Shown here in pieces: positions 1-5,797 of a stretch of 15,751 nt of DNA. Source of the stretch: Anaerolineaceae bacterium UBA6105 (GTDB taxonomy: Bacteria > Chloroflexota > Anaerolineae > Anaerolineales > Anaerolineaceae); contig DIWN01000026.1 in assembly GCA_002423495.1 (NCBI GenBank), positions 1-15,751 of the forward strand. The letters run 5' to 3'. The position numbers were made by a program, and so were the translations under genes. Under the pieces are notes generated by a model. It did no database searches. It was not told the origin of the DNA and worked only from the letters and a program-made list of their open reading frames with translations. Position 1 is the stretch's first letter. Each line of letters opens with the position of its first letter.

Positions 1-1408
1 CCTTGAAGCCAGACTCGAGCAGGTAATCCGCCATGTCCTCCGCCATGCGTTTGGTGAGGGTGGTGACCAGGGCGCGTTCGTTACGATCCACGCGCTTGCG
101 CAGCTCGGCGATCAGGTCGTCGATCTGCCCTGTGGTGGGACGTACCTCAATTTTGGGGTCCAAGAGACCAGTCGGACGGATGACCTGATCCACAACCTGC
201 TCAGCTTTTTCCATTTCGTATGGACCAGGCGTGGCGCTGGTGTAGAGGGTGATGCCCATGACCTTTTCAAATTCAAGGAACTTGAGCGGGCGGTTATCAA
301 GCGCGGAAGGCAAACGGAAGCCATAATCCACCAGCACTTCCTTGCGCGAACGGTCGCCATTGTACATGCCGCGGATCTGCGGCACCATCATGTGGGATTC
401 GTCCAGCACCATCAAATAATTCGAGGGTAGAAAGTCCAGCAGAGTCCAGGGTGGGCTGCCCGGAGCACGCTGATCGATGTGGCGGGAATAGTTCTCGATG
501 CCGGCACAGGACCCAACCTCGCGCAGCATTTCGAGGTCATAACGCGTGCGTTGTTCAAGGCGCTGCGCTTCGAGCAAACGACCGCTTTGATTGAAGAATT
601 TTAAGCGCTCATCGAGTTCGGTTTCAATATCCAGAAGGGTTTTTTCCAAGCGGTTTTCTTCGGTCACGTAGTGTTTGGCGGGGTAGATATCCACCTGGTC
701 AGGTCGGTCGATGACCTCGCCTGTGACCGGGTTGAGGCGGATGATGTCTTCAATCTCGTCGCCAAAGAAGCTGATGCGGATGCTTTCTTTCTCGCTGTAT
801 GCCGGCAGCACTTCAAGCGTGTCGCCGCGGACGCGGAAGATGCCCGGTTTGACCTCCAGGTCGTTGCGCTGATACTGCACATCCACCAGCTGGCGCAGGA
901 GGGCGTTACGGCGGTAGATTGTGCCTTTCTCGACGTGCAAAACGTTCGCGCGGTAGGCGTTGGGGTCGCCCAGGCCGTAGATGGCAGAGACCGAGGCGAC
1001 GATGATCACGTCCTGTCGGGACATGAGGGCGGTGGTGGCAGCCAGTCGCAAGCGGTCGATCTCTTCGTTGATGTCGGTTTCTTTTTCGATATAGAGGTCC
1101 CGCCGTGGGATGTAGGCTTCGGGTTGATAGTAGTCGTAATAAGATACGAAATACTCGACCGAGTTTTCAGGGAAAAAGTCCTTGTATTCAGCATAAAGCT
1201 GAGCGGCAAGGGTTTTGTTGTGGGTCATCACCAAGGTCGGCAGCTGCAGTTTTTGGATGACATTGGCAACGGTGAAGGTCTTGCCAGTGCCGGTTGCGCC
1301 AAGGAGTACCTGGTGGCGGTAGCCTTTGTCGATGCCTGCAATCAGTTTTTCGATTGCCTCCGGCTGATCTCCGGTGGGTTTGTAGGGGGCGTGAAGTTTG
1401 AATTCCAT
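1..1408 (-). CDS. uvrB: UvrABC system protein B, partial (C-terminus beyond left edge)
   Basis: UvrB is the damage-verification subunit of bacterial nucleotide excision repair. It is loaded onto DNA by UvrA, and then recruits UvrC. The reverse-strand frame is open from ATG at 1408 to the left edge, giving 469 residues. Visible landmarks are the N-terminus MEFKLHAPYKPTGDQPEAI, Walker A GATGTGKT at about residues 37-44, the damage-probing beta-hairpin region around YYDYYQPEAY at about 90-100, the UvrB-typical RTRYDLEMLREVG segment, and the DESH helicase box at about 336. The last visible residues are ESGFK. UvrB proteins are usually about 660-700 residues, so the last helicase motifs and the C-terminal UVR domain lie outside the window. 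No Shine-Dalgarno sequence is visible before this ATG, but a TACAAT hexamer ends 6 nt before it (see the separate entry). It is downstream of and on the same strand as the EamA gene, with a 187-nt gap. Confidence 0.97.
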   Translation of the reverse strand, partial: MEFKLHAPYKPTGDQPEAIEKLIAGIDKGYRHQVLLGATGTGKTFTVANVIQKLQLPTLVMTHNKTLAAQLYAEYKDFFPENSVEYFVSYYDYYQPEAYIPRRDLYIEKETDINEEIDRLRLAATTALMSRQDVIIVASVSAIYGLGDPNAYRANVLHVEKGTIYRRNALLRQLVDVQYQRNDLEVKPGIFRVRGDTLEVLPAYSEKESIRISFFGDEIEDIIRLNPVTGEVIDRPDQVDIYPAKHYVTEENRLEKTLLDIETELDERLKFFNQSGRLLEAQRLEQRTRYDLEMLREVGSCAGIENYSRHIDQRAPGSPPWTLLDFLPSNYLMVLDESHMMVPQIRGMYNGDRSRKEVLVDYGFRLPSALDNRPLKFLEFEKVMGITLYTSATPGPYEMEKAEQVVDQVIRPTGLLDPKIEVRPTTGQIDDLIAELRKRVDRNERALVTTLTKRMAEDMADYLLESGFK

Positions 1409-1414
1409 CTTTTA

Positions 1415-1420
1415 ATTGTA
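1415..1420 (-). promoter_or_regulatory. Candidate -10 hexamer of uvrB, placed for a leaderless transcript
   Basis: On the reverse strand TACAAT ends 6 nt before the uvrB ATG. If it is used, transcription would begin at or next to the start codon. The stretch before the ATG is AATTAAAAG, with no Shine-Dalgarno motif, which fits a leaderless mRNA. No good -35 box was found 16-18 nt upstream, so the call is weak. Confidence 0.3.
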
Positions 1421-1595
1421 CTGTTTTTGGGCCCTTTTAGCTCACCACATTAGGCTGGATTTTGTGCCTGTTTTGCGTGATAGGCCAGTACCAGACTTGG
1501 GGGGCGGCTGGAATGGTGACGTGGCAGATCGTTGACTTTCTGTTGACCTCTGACGATTGAAAATAGACTATGCACTCTTGCCTATCAACCCACAC

Positions 1596-2489
1596 TCACA
1601 GATAGAGCAGGATCACACCGACCACTGTCACCAGTGCACCGAGAACCTCAAACCACTTGATTTTTTCTCTGAAAGCCAGCCAGTTGACCGGGATGATCAG
1701 GACAGGCATGATCGACATGATCGCTGCCGCAATTGCTGCCGGTGCATTTTGGATAGCCAACAGCGAAAATCCAACCCCCAGCACCGGTCCAAACAAAGCC
1801 CCGGCAGCGGTCATCCGCGTAGATTGCCCATCACTCAGAAGCACACGCAGCTTTTGCCAGTGGTTGCCGATCAGAAAGAAGAGGCTAAAGCCAGCGAGCG
1901 AGGCGATGATGCGCACCTGGGTGGCTGCAAAGGCGTCATAATCCCCCATCCCCTGTTTGCTAAGGATCAGACCAACCGATTGACCGACCGCTCCTATCAG
2001 ACCACAGAAGACTCCATAGGAATTTACGCGCAATTTCAAATTTCTCTTTTCCCCGCGAGTCATGATGACCACAGCGATGCCTGCCAGGGTGAGGGCGATG
2101 CCCACAACAGCCAGGGGTTCCAGAACCTCACCGAAGATAAAGTAGCTCAGCACACCGGTCAGAACTGGTGAGAGGCTCATTAGCAGCAGCGTGATGCGGG
2201 TGCCGATGCGCACATAAGCTTCGAAAAGGAAAACATCGCCGATTACGAAGCCAACCACACCGGAAAGCGACAGCCACAACCAGGCAGAAGGCGATGCGTC
2301 GGTTGCAAAGGGATTTCCACGGGATATCCACAGCAAGACGCTTATCAAGACCAGGCCGAAGATCATGCGCAAAAAGCTGACCGCCAACGAGGTGGTGCGC
2401 TTGCTGGCACGTTCAAATAACATGCCGGAGATGACCCAGAAAAATGCAGTCAGCAGCGCAGAAAATTCACCAATATGGGTTGGATTCAT
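1596..2489 (-). CDS. EamA/DMT-superfamily membrane transporter
   Basis: A 297-residue, very hydrophobic protein with about ten predicted membrane segments arranged as two EamA-type repeats (roughly residues 5-138 and 150-297), the usual plan and length of drug/metabolite transporters. Each repeat starts with a helix like FSALLTAFFWVISGMLF and ends with a pattern such as FGEVLEPLAVVGIALTLAGI or FREKIKWFEVLGALVTVVGV, the recurrent end of EamA domains. The ATG at 2489 is preceded by GAGGAA about 7 nt upstream, which supports this start. Substrates in this family range from amino acids to metabolites and drugs, and nothing here points to one. It lies between repeat cluster I and uvrB, on the uvrB strand, and no terminator is visible between the two. 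Confidence 0.9.
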   Translation of the reverse strand: MNPTHIGEFSALLTAFFWVISGMLFERASKRTTSLAVSFLRMIFGLVLISVLLWISRGNPFATDASPSAWLWLSLSGVVGFVIGDVFLFEAYVRIGTRITLLLMSLSPVLTGVLSYFIFGEVLEPLAVVGIALTLAGIAVVIMTRGEKRNLKLRVNSYGVFCGLIGAVGQSVGLILSKQGMGDYDAFAATQVRIIASLAGFSLFFLIGNHWQKLRVLLSDGQSTRMTAAGALFGPVLGVGFSLLAIQNAPAAIAAAIMSIMPVLIIPVNWLAFREKIKWFEVLGALVTVVGVILLYL

Positions 2490-2630
2490 GGCAGGTTCCT
2501 CAAAGACGCAATCTTATCACCAATGCGGATTTGGTGGGGGGAGAAGATGATAGTCGAATAGTCGTCCAAAACTTCTCGTCCCAGGTGTTTGTTATCATTC
2601 GGAGACCAGCACGATCAAATAATCAACAAC

Positions 2631-2663
2631 AGATTGCCACGCCGCTTCGCTCCACGCAAAGAC
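2631..2663 (-). repeat. G-family palindromic repeat, copy 1
   Basis: Read on the reverse strand, it starts GTCTTTGCGTGG, continues AGCGAAGC and ends GTGGCAATCT. TTGC near the start can pair with GCAA near the end around an inner AGCGAAGC core. The pattern matches the other G copies in this window. Confidence 0.6.
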
Positions 2664-2688
2664 AAATACGACCGACATCGCGTGTAGG

Positions 2689-2754
2689 CGTAGGGCGAGA
2701 TTGGAAGCACTGCGGACTCAGCATACGGAGATCTTGGTGTGCTTCCAATCCGCC
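2689..2754 (+). repeat. A-family hairpin element, copy 1 (GTAGGG edge at left)
   Basis: A 66-bp element. The left edge is CGTAGGGCGA, followed by the stem GATTGGAAGCAC (2699-2710), a 28-nt loop, and the perfect complement GTGCTTCCAATC (2739-2750) ending in CGCC. GGCG/CGCC extends the stem past a one-base bulge. The loop, read in reverse complement, starts ACCAAGATCT and aligns with the loops of the other two A copies, so this is a true repeat family and not a chance hairpin. It is paired tail-to-tail with the B element at 2808. Confidence 0.85.
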
Positions 2755-2807
2755 ATCAAGTTATTGATCAATCGGAATAATCGAGTCTTACTTCTCAGAT
2801 CACCGAC

Positions 2808-2873
2808 GGCGGATTGAGGGCACATTACATTCGCACATCACACTATTGACGGTGCCCTCAATCGCGCCCTACG
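2808..2873 (-). repeat. B-family hairpin element, copy 1 (GTAGGG edge at right)
   Basis: A 66-bp element of the same length and layout as the A copy beside it, with a different stem: GGCGGATTGAGGGCAC (2808-2823), a 28-nt loop, GTGCCCTCAATC (2852-2863), and a right edge of GCGCCCTACG. Read from its GTAGGG side it runs opposite to the A element, so the two GTAGGG edges face outward. The spacer between A and B is 53 nt. Confidence 0.85.
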
Positions 2874-2957
2874 ATTTACCTTGGTCGAAGCCTACGGTCA
2901 AACCCCGTAGGTTACGTATAGTAGCAGTTAGGTGATCTGTCCTCCAAAGAAAACAGC

Positions 2958-2990
2958 AGATGGCCACGTCGCTTCGCTTCTCACAACGAC
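2958..2990 (-). repeat. G-family palindromic repeat, copy 2 (diverged)
   Basis: On the reverse strand it begins GTCGTTGTGAGAAGCGAAGC and ends GACGTGGCCATCT. The core matches the other G copies, but the outer stem is weakened by substitutions on both sides. Confidence 0.5.
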
Positions 2991-3020
2991 GGAAGGGTAC
3001 GATCTTACGTCTGCTCCTCT

Positions 3021-3076
3021 GTCGTTGCGAACCTCTCCTGCCCTTGTGTCTTTTTACAAGGGTTGTGAAGCAATCT
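3021..3076 (+). repeat. G-family repeat, copy 3, with an internal hairpin
   Basis: It starts GTCGTTGCGAACC and ends GGTTGTGAAGCAATCT, so the usual G ends are present. The core is replaced by a second perfect hairpin, CCCTTGT (3041-3047) with ACAAGGG (3056-3062). AACC/GGTT flanks that hairpin and would stack with it. Confidence 0.55.
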
Positions 3077-3174
3077 AAACTCCCAATGGATTAGACACAT
3101 TTTGGTAGCAGGATCACGCTGATCATCCACAAAGGGATTGCGAACTTTACAGGCTTCTTCAGGGGAAACATTCT

Positions 3175-3199
3175 AGATTGCTTCGTCCCTCGCAACGAC
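3175..3199 (-). repeat. G-family repeat, copy 4 (short form)
   Basis: A 25-bp minimal version. On the reverse strand GTCGTTGCGAGG is followed by GACGAAGCAATCT, with TTGC and GCAA at the two ends able to pair. It lies immediately downstream of the sod terminator. Confidence 0.55.
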
Positions 3200-3205
3200 A
3201 AACAC

Positions 3206-3234
3206 AAAAAAAAGACGGGCTTGCGCCCGTCTTT
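3206..3234 (-). terminator. Rho-independent terminator of the superoxide dismutase gene
   Basis: On the reverse strand a perfect 10-bp stem, AAAGACGGGC/GCCCGTCTTT around a 4-nt loop, is followed by a run of five more T. It starts about 20 nt after the sod stop codon, so it would end that transcript. Confidence 0.88.
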
Positions 3235-3253
3235 CCTCGTGTATCCGTGAATC

Positions 3254-3898
3254 TTAGAGATATTTCTTGATGTTCTGGAGCATGTAGTCCCAGTTGATGA
3301 TGGTATCCACGACTTTGTCGAGATAGGCCTTGCGGGCGTTTTGATAATCGAGGTAATAGGCATGCTCCCAGACATCCAGCACGAGCACGGCCTTCTTGTC
3401 TCCGGTCCATAGGTTGTCAGCGTTGGGGGTCTTGCCGATGGCAAGCTTGCCATCTTCAACCACAACCCAAGCCCAGCCACTGCCAAATTGGGTCATGCCG
3501 GCATCAACCAGCTGTTTCTTGAATTCTTCCACCGAACCAAAGTCGCGCACGAGCATGGTTTCGAGTTCTGCGGGCATCTTCGAGTTTTCAGCGGGGGTAA
3601 GGCAATCCCAATAGAAATTGTGGTTCCAGATCTGGCTGGCATTGTTGAACAAACCTTGTTTTTCGGGTTTGCCGGCCTCAGCCGCAATGATGACCTCTTC
3701 GAGGGTCTTATTTTCCAGCTCGGTGCCGGCGATCAGTTCTTTGGTTTTGTTTACATAGGCTTGATGGTGCTTACCGTAATGAAAGTTGATGGTTTCTTCT
3801 GAAATGACGGGTGCAAGGGCATCCTTTGCCCAGGGAAGTTCAGGCAGTTCAACCGGGGTTTTCATCCAGGATTCTTTTGTTGATGTATGTTCGCTCAT
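3254..3898 (-). CDS. sodB: Superoxide dismutase, Fe type
   Basis: This enzyme converts superoxide to oxygen and hydrogen peroxide in the cytoplasm. The 214-residue product follows the Fe/Mn SOD fold throughout: LPELPWAKDALAPVISEETI, then HYGKHHQAYV, NNASQIWNHNFYWDC, FGSGWAWVVVEDGKLAI and DVWEHAYYLDY. The four expected metal ligands are visible at about H40, H93, D175 and H179. The ASQIWNH stretch, with Gln before the second ligand, is the Fe-type form rather than the Mn-type GGHxNH form; metal use is inferred, not proven. ATG at 3898 is preferred over an in-frame TTG at 3919. It is preceded by AGAGAGAG at good spacing, and the TTG variant would add MNRKREN, which the family does not need. It has its own promoter and terminator. 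There is no signal peptide. Confidence 0.95.
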   Translation of the reverse strand: MSEHTSTKESWMKTPVELPELPWAKDALAPVISEETINFHYGKHHQAYVNKTKELIAGTELENKTLEEVIIAAEAGKPEKQGLFNNASQIWNHNFYWDCLTPAENSKMPAELETMLVRDFGSVEEFKKQLVDAGMTQFGSGWAWVVVEDGKLAIGKTPNADNLWTGDKKAVLVLDVWEHAYYLDYQNARKAYLDKVVDTIINWDYMLQNIKKYL

Positions 3899-3936
3899 AT
3901 TCTCTCTCTTTCTATTCAATTAATCTGTCTGAACAA

Positions 3937-3965
3937 ATTATAGCTAAATGGAGCTTGTTTTTCAA
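3937..3965 (-). promoter_or_regulatory. Sigma-70-type promoter of the superoxide dismutase gene
   Basis: On the reverse strand TTGAAA (complement of 3960-3965) and TATAAT (complement of 3937-3942) are separated by exactly 17 nt. The -10 is perfect and the -35 matches 4 of 6 positions. The expected start near 3930 gives a leader of about 32 nt that includes the AGAGAG ribosome-binding site. Confidence 0.7.
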
Positions 3966-3995
3966 AACTAAAGACCCGGAAAGTTATACATGCGC

Positions 3996-4415
3996 TCACT
4001 CGCCAATGATTTTGATCAGCACGCGTTTTGGGCGTCCACCGTCGAATTCCCCATAAAAAATCTGCTCCCAGGTGCCAAAGTCGAGCCTGCCCTGCGTGAC
4101 CGCCACGACAACCTCACGCCCCATGATCTGGCGCTTGATGTGCGCGTCAGCATTATCCTCACCCGTGTCATTGTGGCGATATTGCCCCACCGGGGCATGC
4201 GGCGCGATCTGTTCCAGCCAGTGCTCATAGTCCTGGTGTAATCCATGCTCATCGTCGTTGATGAAAACGGAGGCCGTGATGTGCATCGGATTGACCAAAA
4301 CCAAGCCTTCGCGGATGCCGCTTTCTGCGAGAGCTCTTTCGACTTCGGGAGTGATGTTCACAAACGCGCGTCTTCCGGGAATGCGCATCATTAATTCTTT
4401 ACGATAACTTTTCAC
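3996..4415 (-). CDS. yjbQ: YjbQ/UPF0047 family protein
   Basis: A 139-residue protein matching the small, widely conserved YjbQ (UPF0047) family along its whole length. Recognisable blocks are NPMHITASVFINDDEHGLHQDYEHWLEQIAP, given here in parts: NPMHITASVFINDD (about 42-55) and LHQDYEHWLEQIAP (about 59-72). They are followed by YRHNDTGEDNADAHIKRQIMG, where the His/Asp-rich YRHND...NADAHIK part is the likely metal or substrate site, and VTQGRLDFGTWEQIFYGEFD near the end. Some members were reported to have thiamine-phosphate synthase activity, but the physiological role is unsettled and no thiamine gene is nearby. The start is GTG at 4415, with AGAAGG 5 nt upstream. The sod promoter lies in the 97-nt gap to the next gene, so the two are probably separate transcripts or partly coupled. 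Confidence 0.92.
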   Translation of the reverse strand: MKSYRKELMMRIPGRRAFVNITPEVERALAESGIREGLVLVNPMHITASVFINDDEHGLHQDYEHWLEQIAPHAPVGQYRHNDTGEDNADAHIKRQIMGREVVVAVTQGRLDFGTWEQIFYGEFDGGRPKRVLIKIIGE

Positions 4416-4506
4416 ATTAACCTTCTTTCTAAAGTAATTTTGCTTGCTTACAAGCCTGGATCACAAGAAATTAATTGTACCCTTTGGAATGTCACAAAAT
4501 TTGAGC

Positions 4507-4534
4507 TTGTGAACTTTGCCGATCGGGGTAGAAT
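4507..4534 (+). promoter_or_regulatory. Candidate promoter of the flippase-like gene
   Basis: TTGTGA (4507-4512) and TAGAAT (4529-4534) are 16 nt apart, in the divergent gap between yjbQ and the gene at 4628. It would leave a leader of about 85 nt. This is found by eye only, and each hexamer departs from consensus. Confidence 0.35.
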
Positions 4535-4627
4535 CGATAACCAGTCAAACACCCTGGTATCTGAGCAATTCACGCTGCGCGCAAGCGGAAAACTACCAGG
4601 GCGGTAGACAATTGGCAAAAAAATAAC

Positions 4628-5677
4628 ATGGCTGATTTTGAGAGTGAGAAAACCCAGGACAAAAAGAAAACCTGGCGAGTGATCGTCATTTTGGTGCTGC
4701 TTGGGCTGGCAGTGAACCTGGTGCTGCCAAAGATGATGGACATCCGCCACGCGATCGAAGTGGTGCGTGAGATGACCTGGTGGGCAGTTGGGATGGCAGT
4801 TTTAGCTATCGGAGTGGTCTATCTGGGCGATGGTTATTGCTTGCATGCTTTACTTGACACTCACAATCATCGCTTGAATATCTTCGAGGGAGCGATGATT
4901 TCCCTGGCATCAGTCAGCATTGGGCTGGTGGCTGGCGGCTGGATAGGTGCCGCCGCAGCAACTTACCGCTTTGTTCACAAACACGGTGCCAGAAAAACCA
5001 GCGCTACCATCGCCGGCATTCTGCCCTCGATGCTGGTTAATGCGGCGATCATCCTGGTTTCGGCCGTTGGCATAGCTTATCTAGCTCTGACCGATCGAAT
5101 CACGCAATCGCAACTGATCCAATATGGTGTTTTTTTGCTTTTCCTGTTTGTTTTCACCTACGGTTATCTTTTAGCGTTAGTTTTTCCAAAAGCAACCTAT
5201 AAGGCAGTCAATTGGGCGCTTTGGAACTGGGCGCGTCTACGGAAAAAACCCTATGACCCTGCCAGAACCAGGCAGAACGTCAACAGCGTGATCCAGGCTT
5301 GGAAGTCCTTGCGGGGAGGCAGTTGGTTTCGCCCGCTTTTGGGGGCCTTCGTCCACATTCTCGCGAACATGGCAGCTCTCTACCTGGTTTTCTTTGCGGC
5401 TGGCTACCAACTCAACCTGGGAGTGCTCTTTGCGGGTTACGGGATTCCAATACTGATCGCCAAGGTGGCCTTTATTGTGCCGGGAGGTGTGGGTGTGATC
5501 GAGGCCAGCATGGCAGCCCTTTTCACCAGCCTGGGTGTTCCCAAGGAAACCAGTATCGTGGCAGTGATTGGCTACCGCCTGATTTCCTTTTGGCTGCCGA
5601 CCTTTATTGGGCTCTCTTTGAGTCCTTTCCTGACGCGCAGCAAGGCTTTTCAGTCCGACGAAACCCCTGTCAACTAA
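4628..5677 (+). CDS. Flippase-like membrane protein, LPG synthase TM / UPF0104 family
   Basis: A 349-residue polytopic membrane protein with about eight membrane segments (roughly 16-34, 50-70, 88-110, 123-150, 163-186, 236-260, 268-300, 312-336) after a short charged N-terminus. The family signature is near the end: VPGGVGVIEASMAALFTSLG followed by VIGYRLISFWLPTFIG, typical of the integral-membrane half of lysylphosphatidylglycerol synthases and of UPF0104/AglD-like proteins. There is no cytosolic aminoacyl-transferase domain, so this is not a full MprF. A role in moving or handling a lipid-linked substrate is inferred from the family only. The ribosome-binding site is weak (GGC then an A-run before the ATG at 4628). 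uvrA follows on the same strand after about 120 nt with its own promoter. Confidence 0.85.
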   Translation: MADFESEKTQDKKKTWRVIVILVLLGLAVNLVLPKMMDIRHAIEVVREMTWWAVGMAVLAIGVVYLGDGYCLHALLDTHNHRLNIFEGAMISLASVSIGLVAGGWIGAAAATYRFVHKHGARKTSATIAGILPSMLVNAAIILVSAVGIAYLALTDRITQSQLIQYGVFLLFLFVFTYGYLLALVFPKATYKAVNWALWNWARLRKKPYDPARTRQNVNSVIQAWKSLRGGSWFRPLLGAFVHILANMAALYLVFFAAGYQLNLGVLFAGYGIPILIAKVAFIVPGGVGVIEASMAALFTSLGVPKETSIVAVIGYRLISFWLPTFIGLSLSPFLTRSKAFQSDETPVN

Positions 5678-5713
5678 GGAATTTTTGCTCCCCTTAACCG
5701 ACCAATTTGCACC

Positions 5714-5741
5714 GCTTTATATTCGCAGCTTTATATTCGCA
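5714..5741. repeat. Perfect 14-bp tandem duplication upstream of uvrA
   Basis: GCTTTATATTCGCA occurs twice with no mismatch (5714-5727, 5728-5741), immediately before the uvrA promoter. It may be a recent replication-slippage duplication. It brings two A/T-rich TTTATATT tracts next to the promoter. Confidence 0.85.
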
Positions 5742-5743
5742 GC

Positions 5744-5773
5744 CTGTCATGTTCATAGAACAAATGATATACT
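5744..5773 (+). promoter_or_regulatory. uvrA promoter
   Basis: CTGTCA (5744-5749) and TATACT (5768-5773) are separated by 18 nt. Transcription would start near 5780 and give a leader of about 18 nt carrying GGAG (5782-5785). This supports ATG 5798 over the in-frame TTG 5780 as the uvrA start. Confidence 0.5.
5750..5762. promoter_or_regulatory. Candidate SOS (LexA-type) operator inside the uvrA promoter
   Basis: TGTTC-ATA-GAACA is a perfect inverted repeat of two 5-nt arms around 3 nt, lying wholly between the -35 and -10 hexamers of the uvrA promoter. uvrA is a classic SOS gene, and several LexA boxes use GTTC/GAAC arms, though usually with a 4-nt spacing. LexA binding is an inference. Confidence 0.45.
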
Positions 5774-5797
5774 AAAAGGTTGGAGATTAACCAGATT

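Larger units (their letters stand above)
2490..3253. other. Intergenic repeat cluster I (no gene)
   Basis: No frame here has a plausible start, coding pattern or recognisable product. The stretch is filled by palindromic elements: G-family copies at 2631-2663, 2958-2990, 3021-3076 and 3175-3199, an A element at 2689-2754, a B element at 2808-2873, a small hairpin at 2891-2911 (CCTACGG/CCGTAGG around 7 nt), and the sod terminator at 3206-3234. About 200 nt next to the EamA start (2490-2630) show only possible promoter sequence for that gene. Confidence 0.8.

Noticed and set aside
671..1453. 260-residue open frame on the plus strand opposite uvrB
   Set aside because: It is antisense to a clearly conserved uvrB frame, has no recognisable domain, and is explained by the codon pattern of the real gene.
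1557..2171. 204-residue plus-strand frame opposite the EamA gene
   Set aside because: The composition is unlike a protein (very His/Gln/Asp-rich, no domain), and the opposite strand has a complete ten-helix transporter with a ribosome-binding site.
3091..3173. Possible remnant of a coding gene on the minus strand (SPEEACKVRNPFVDDQRD)
   Set aside because: The translation looks protein-like, but there is no start codon, a stop lies just upstream, and it runs on into a G repeat. I do not recognise the sequence, so no pseudogene is called.
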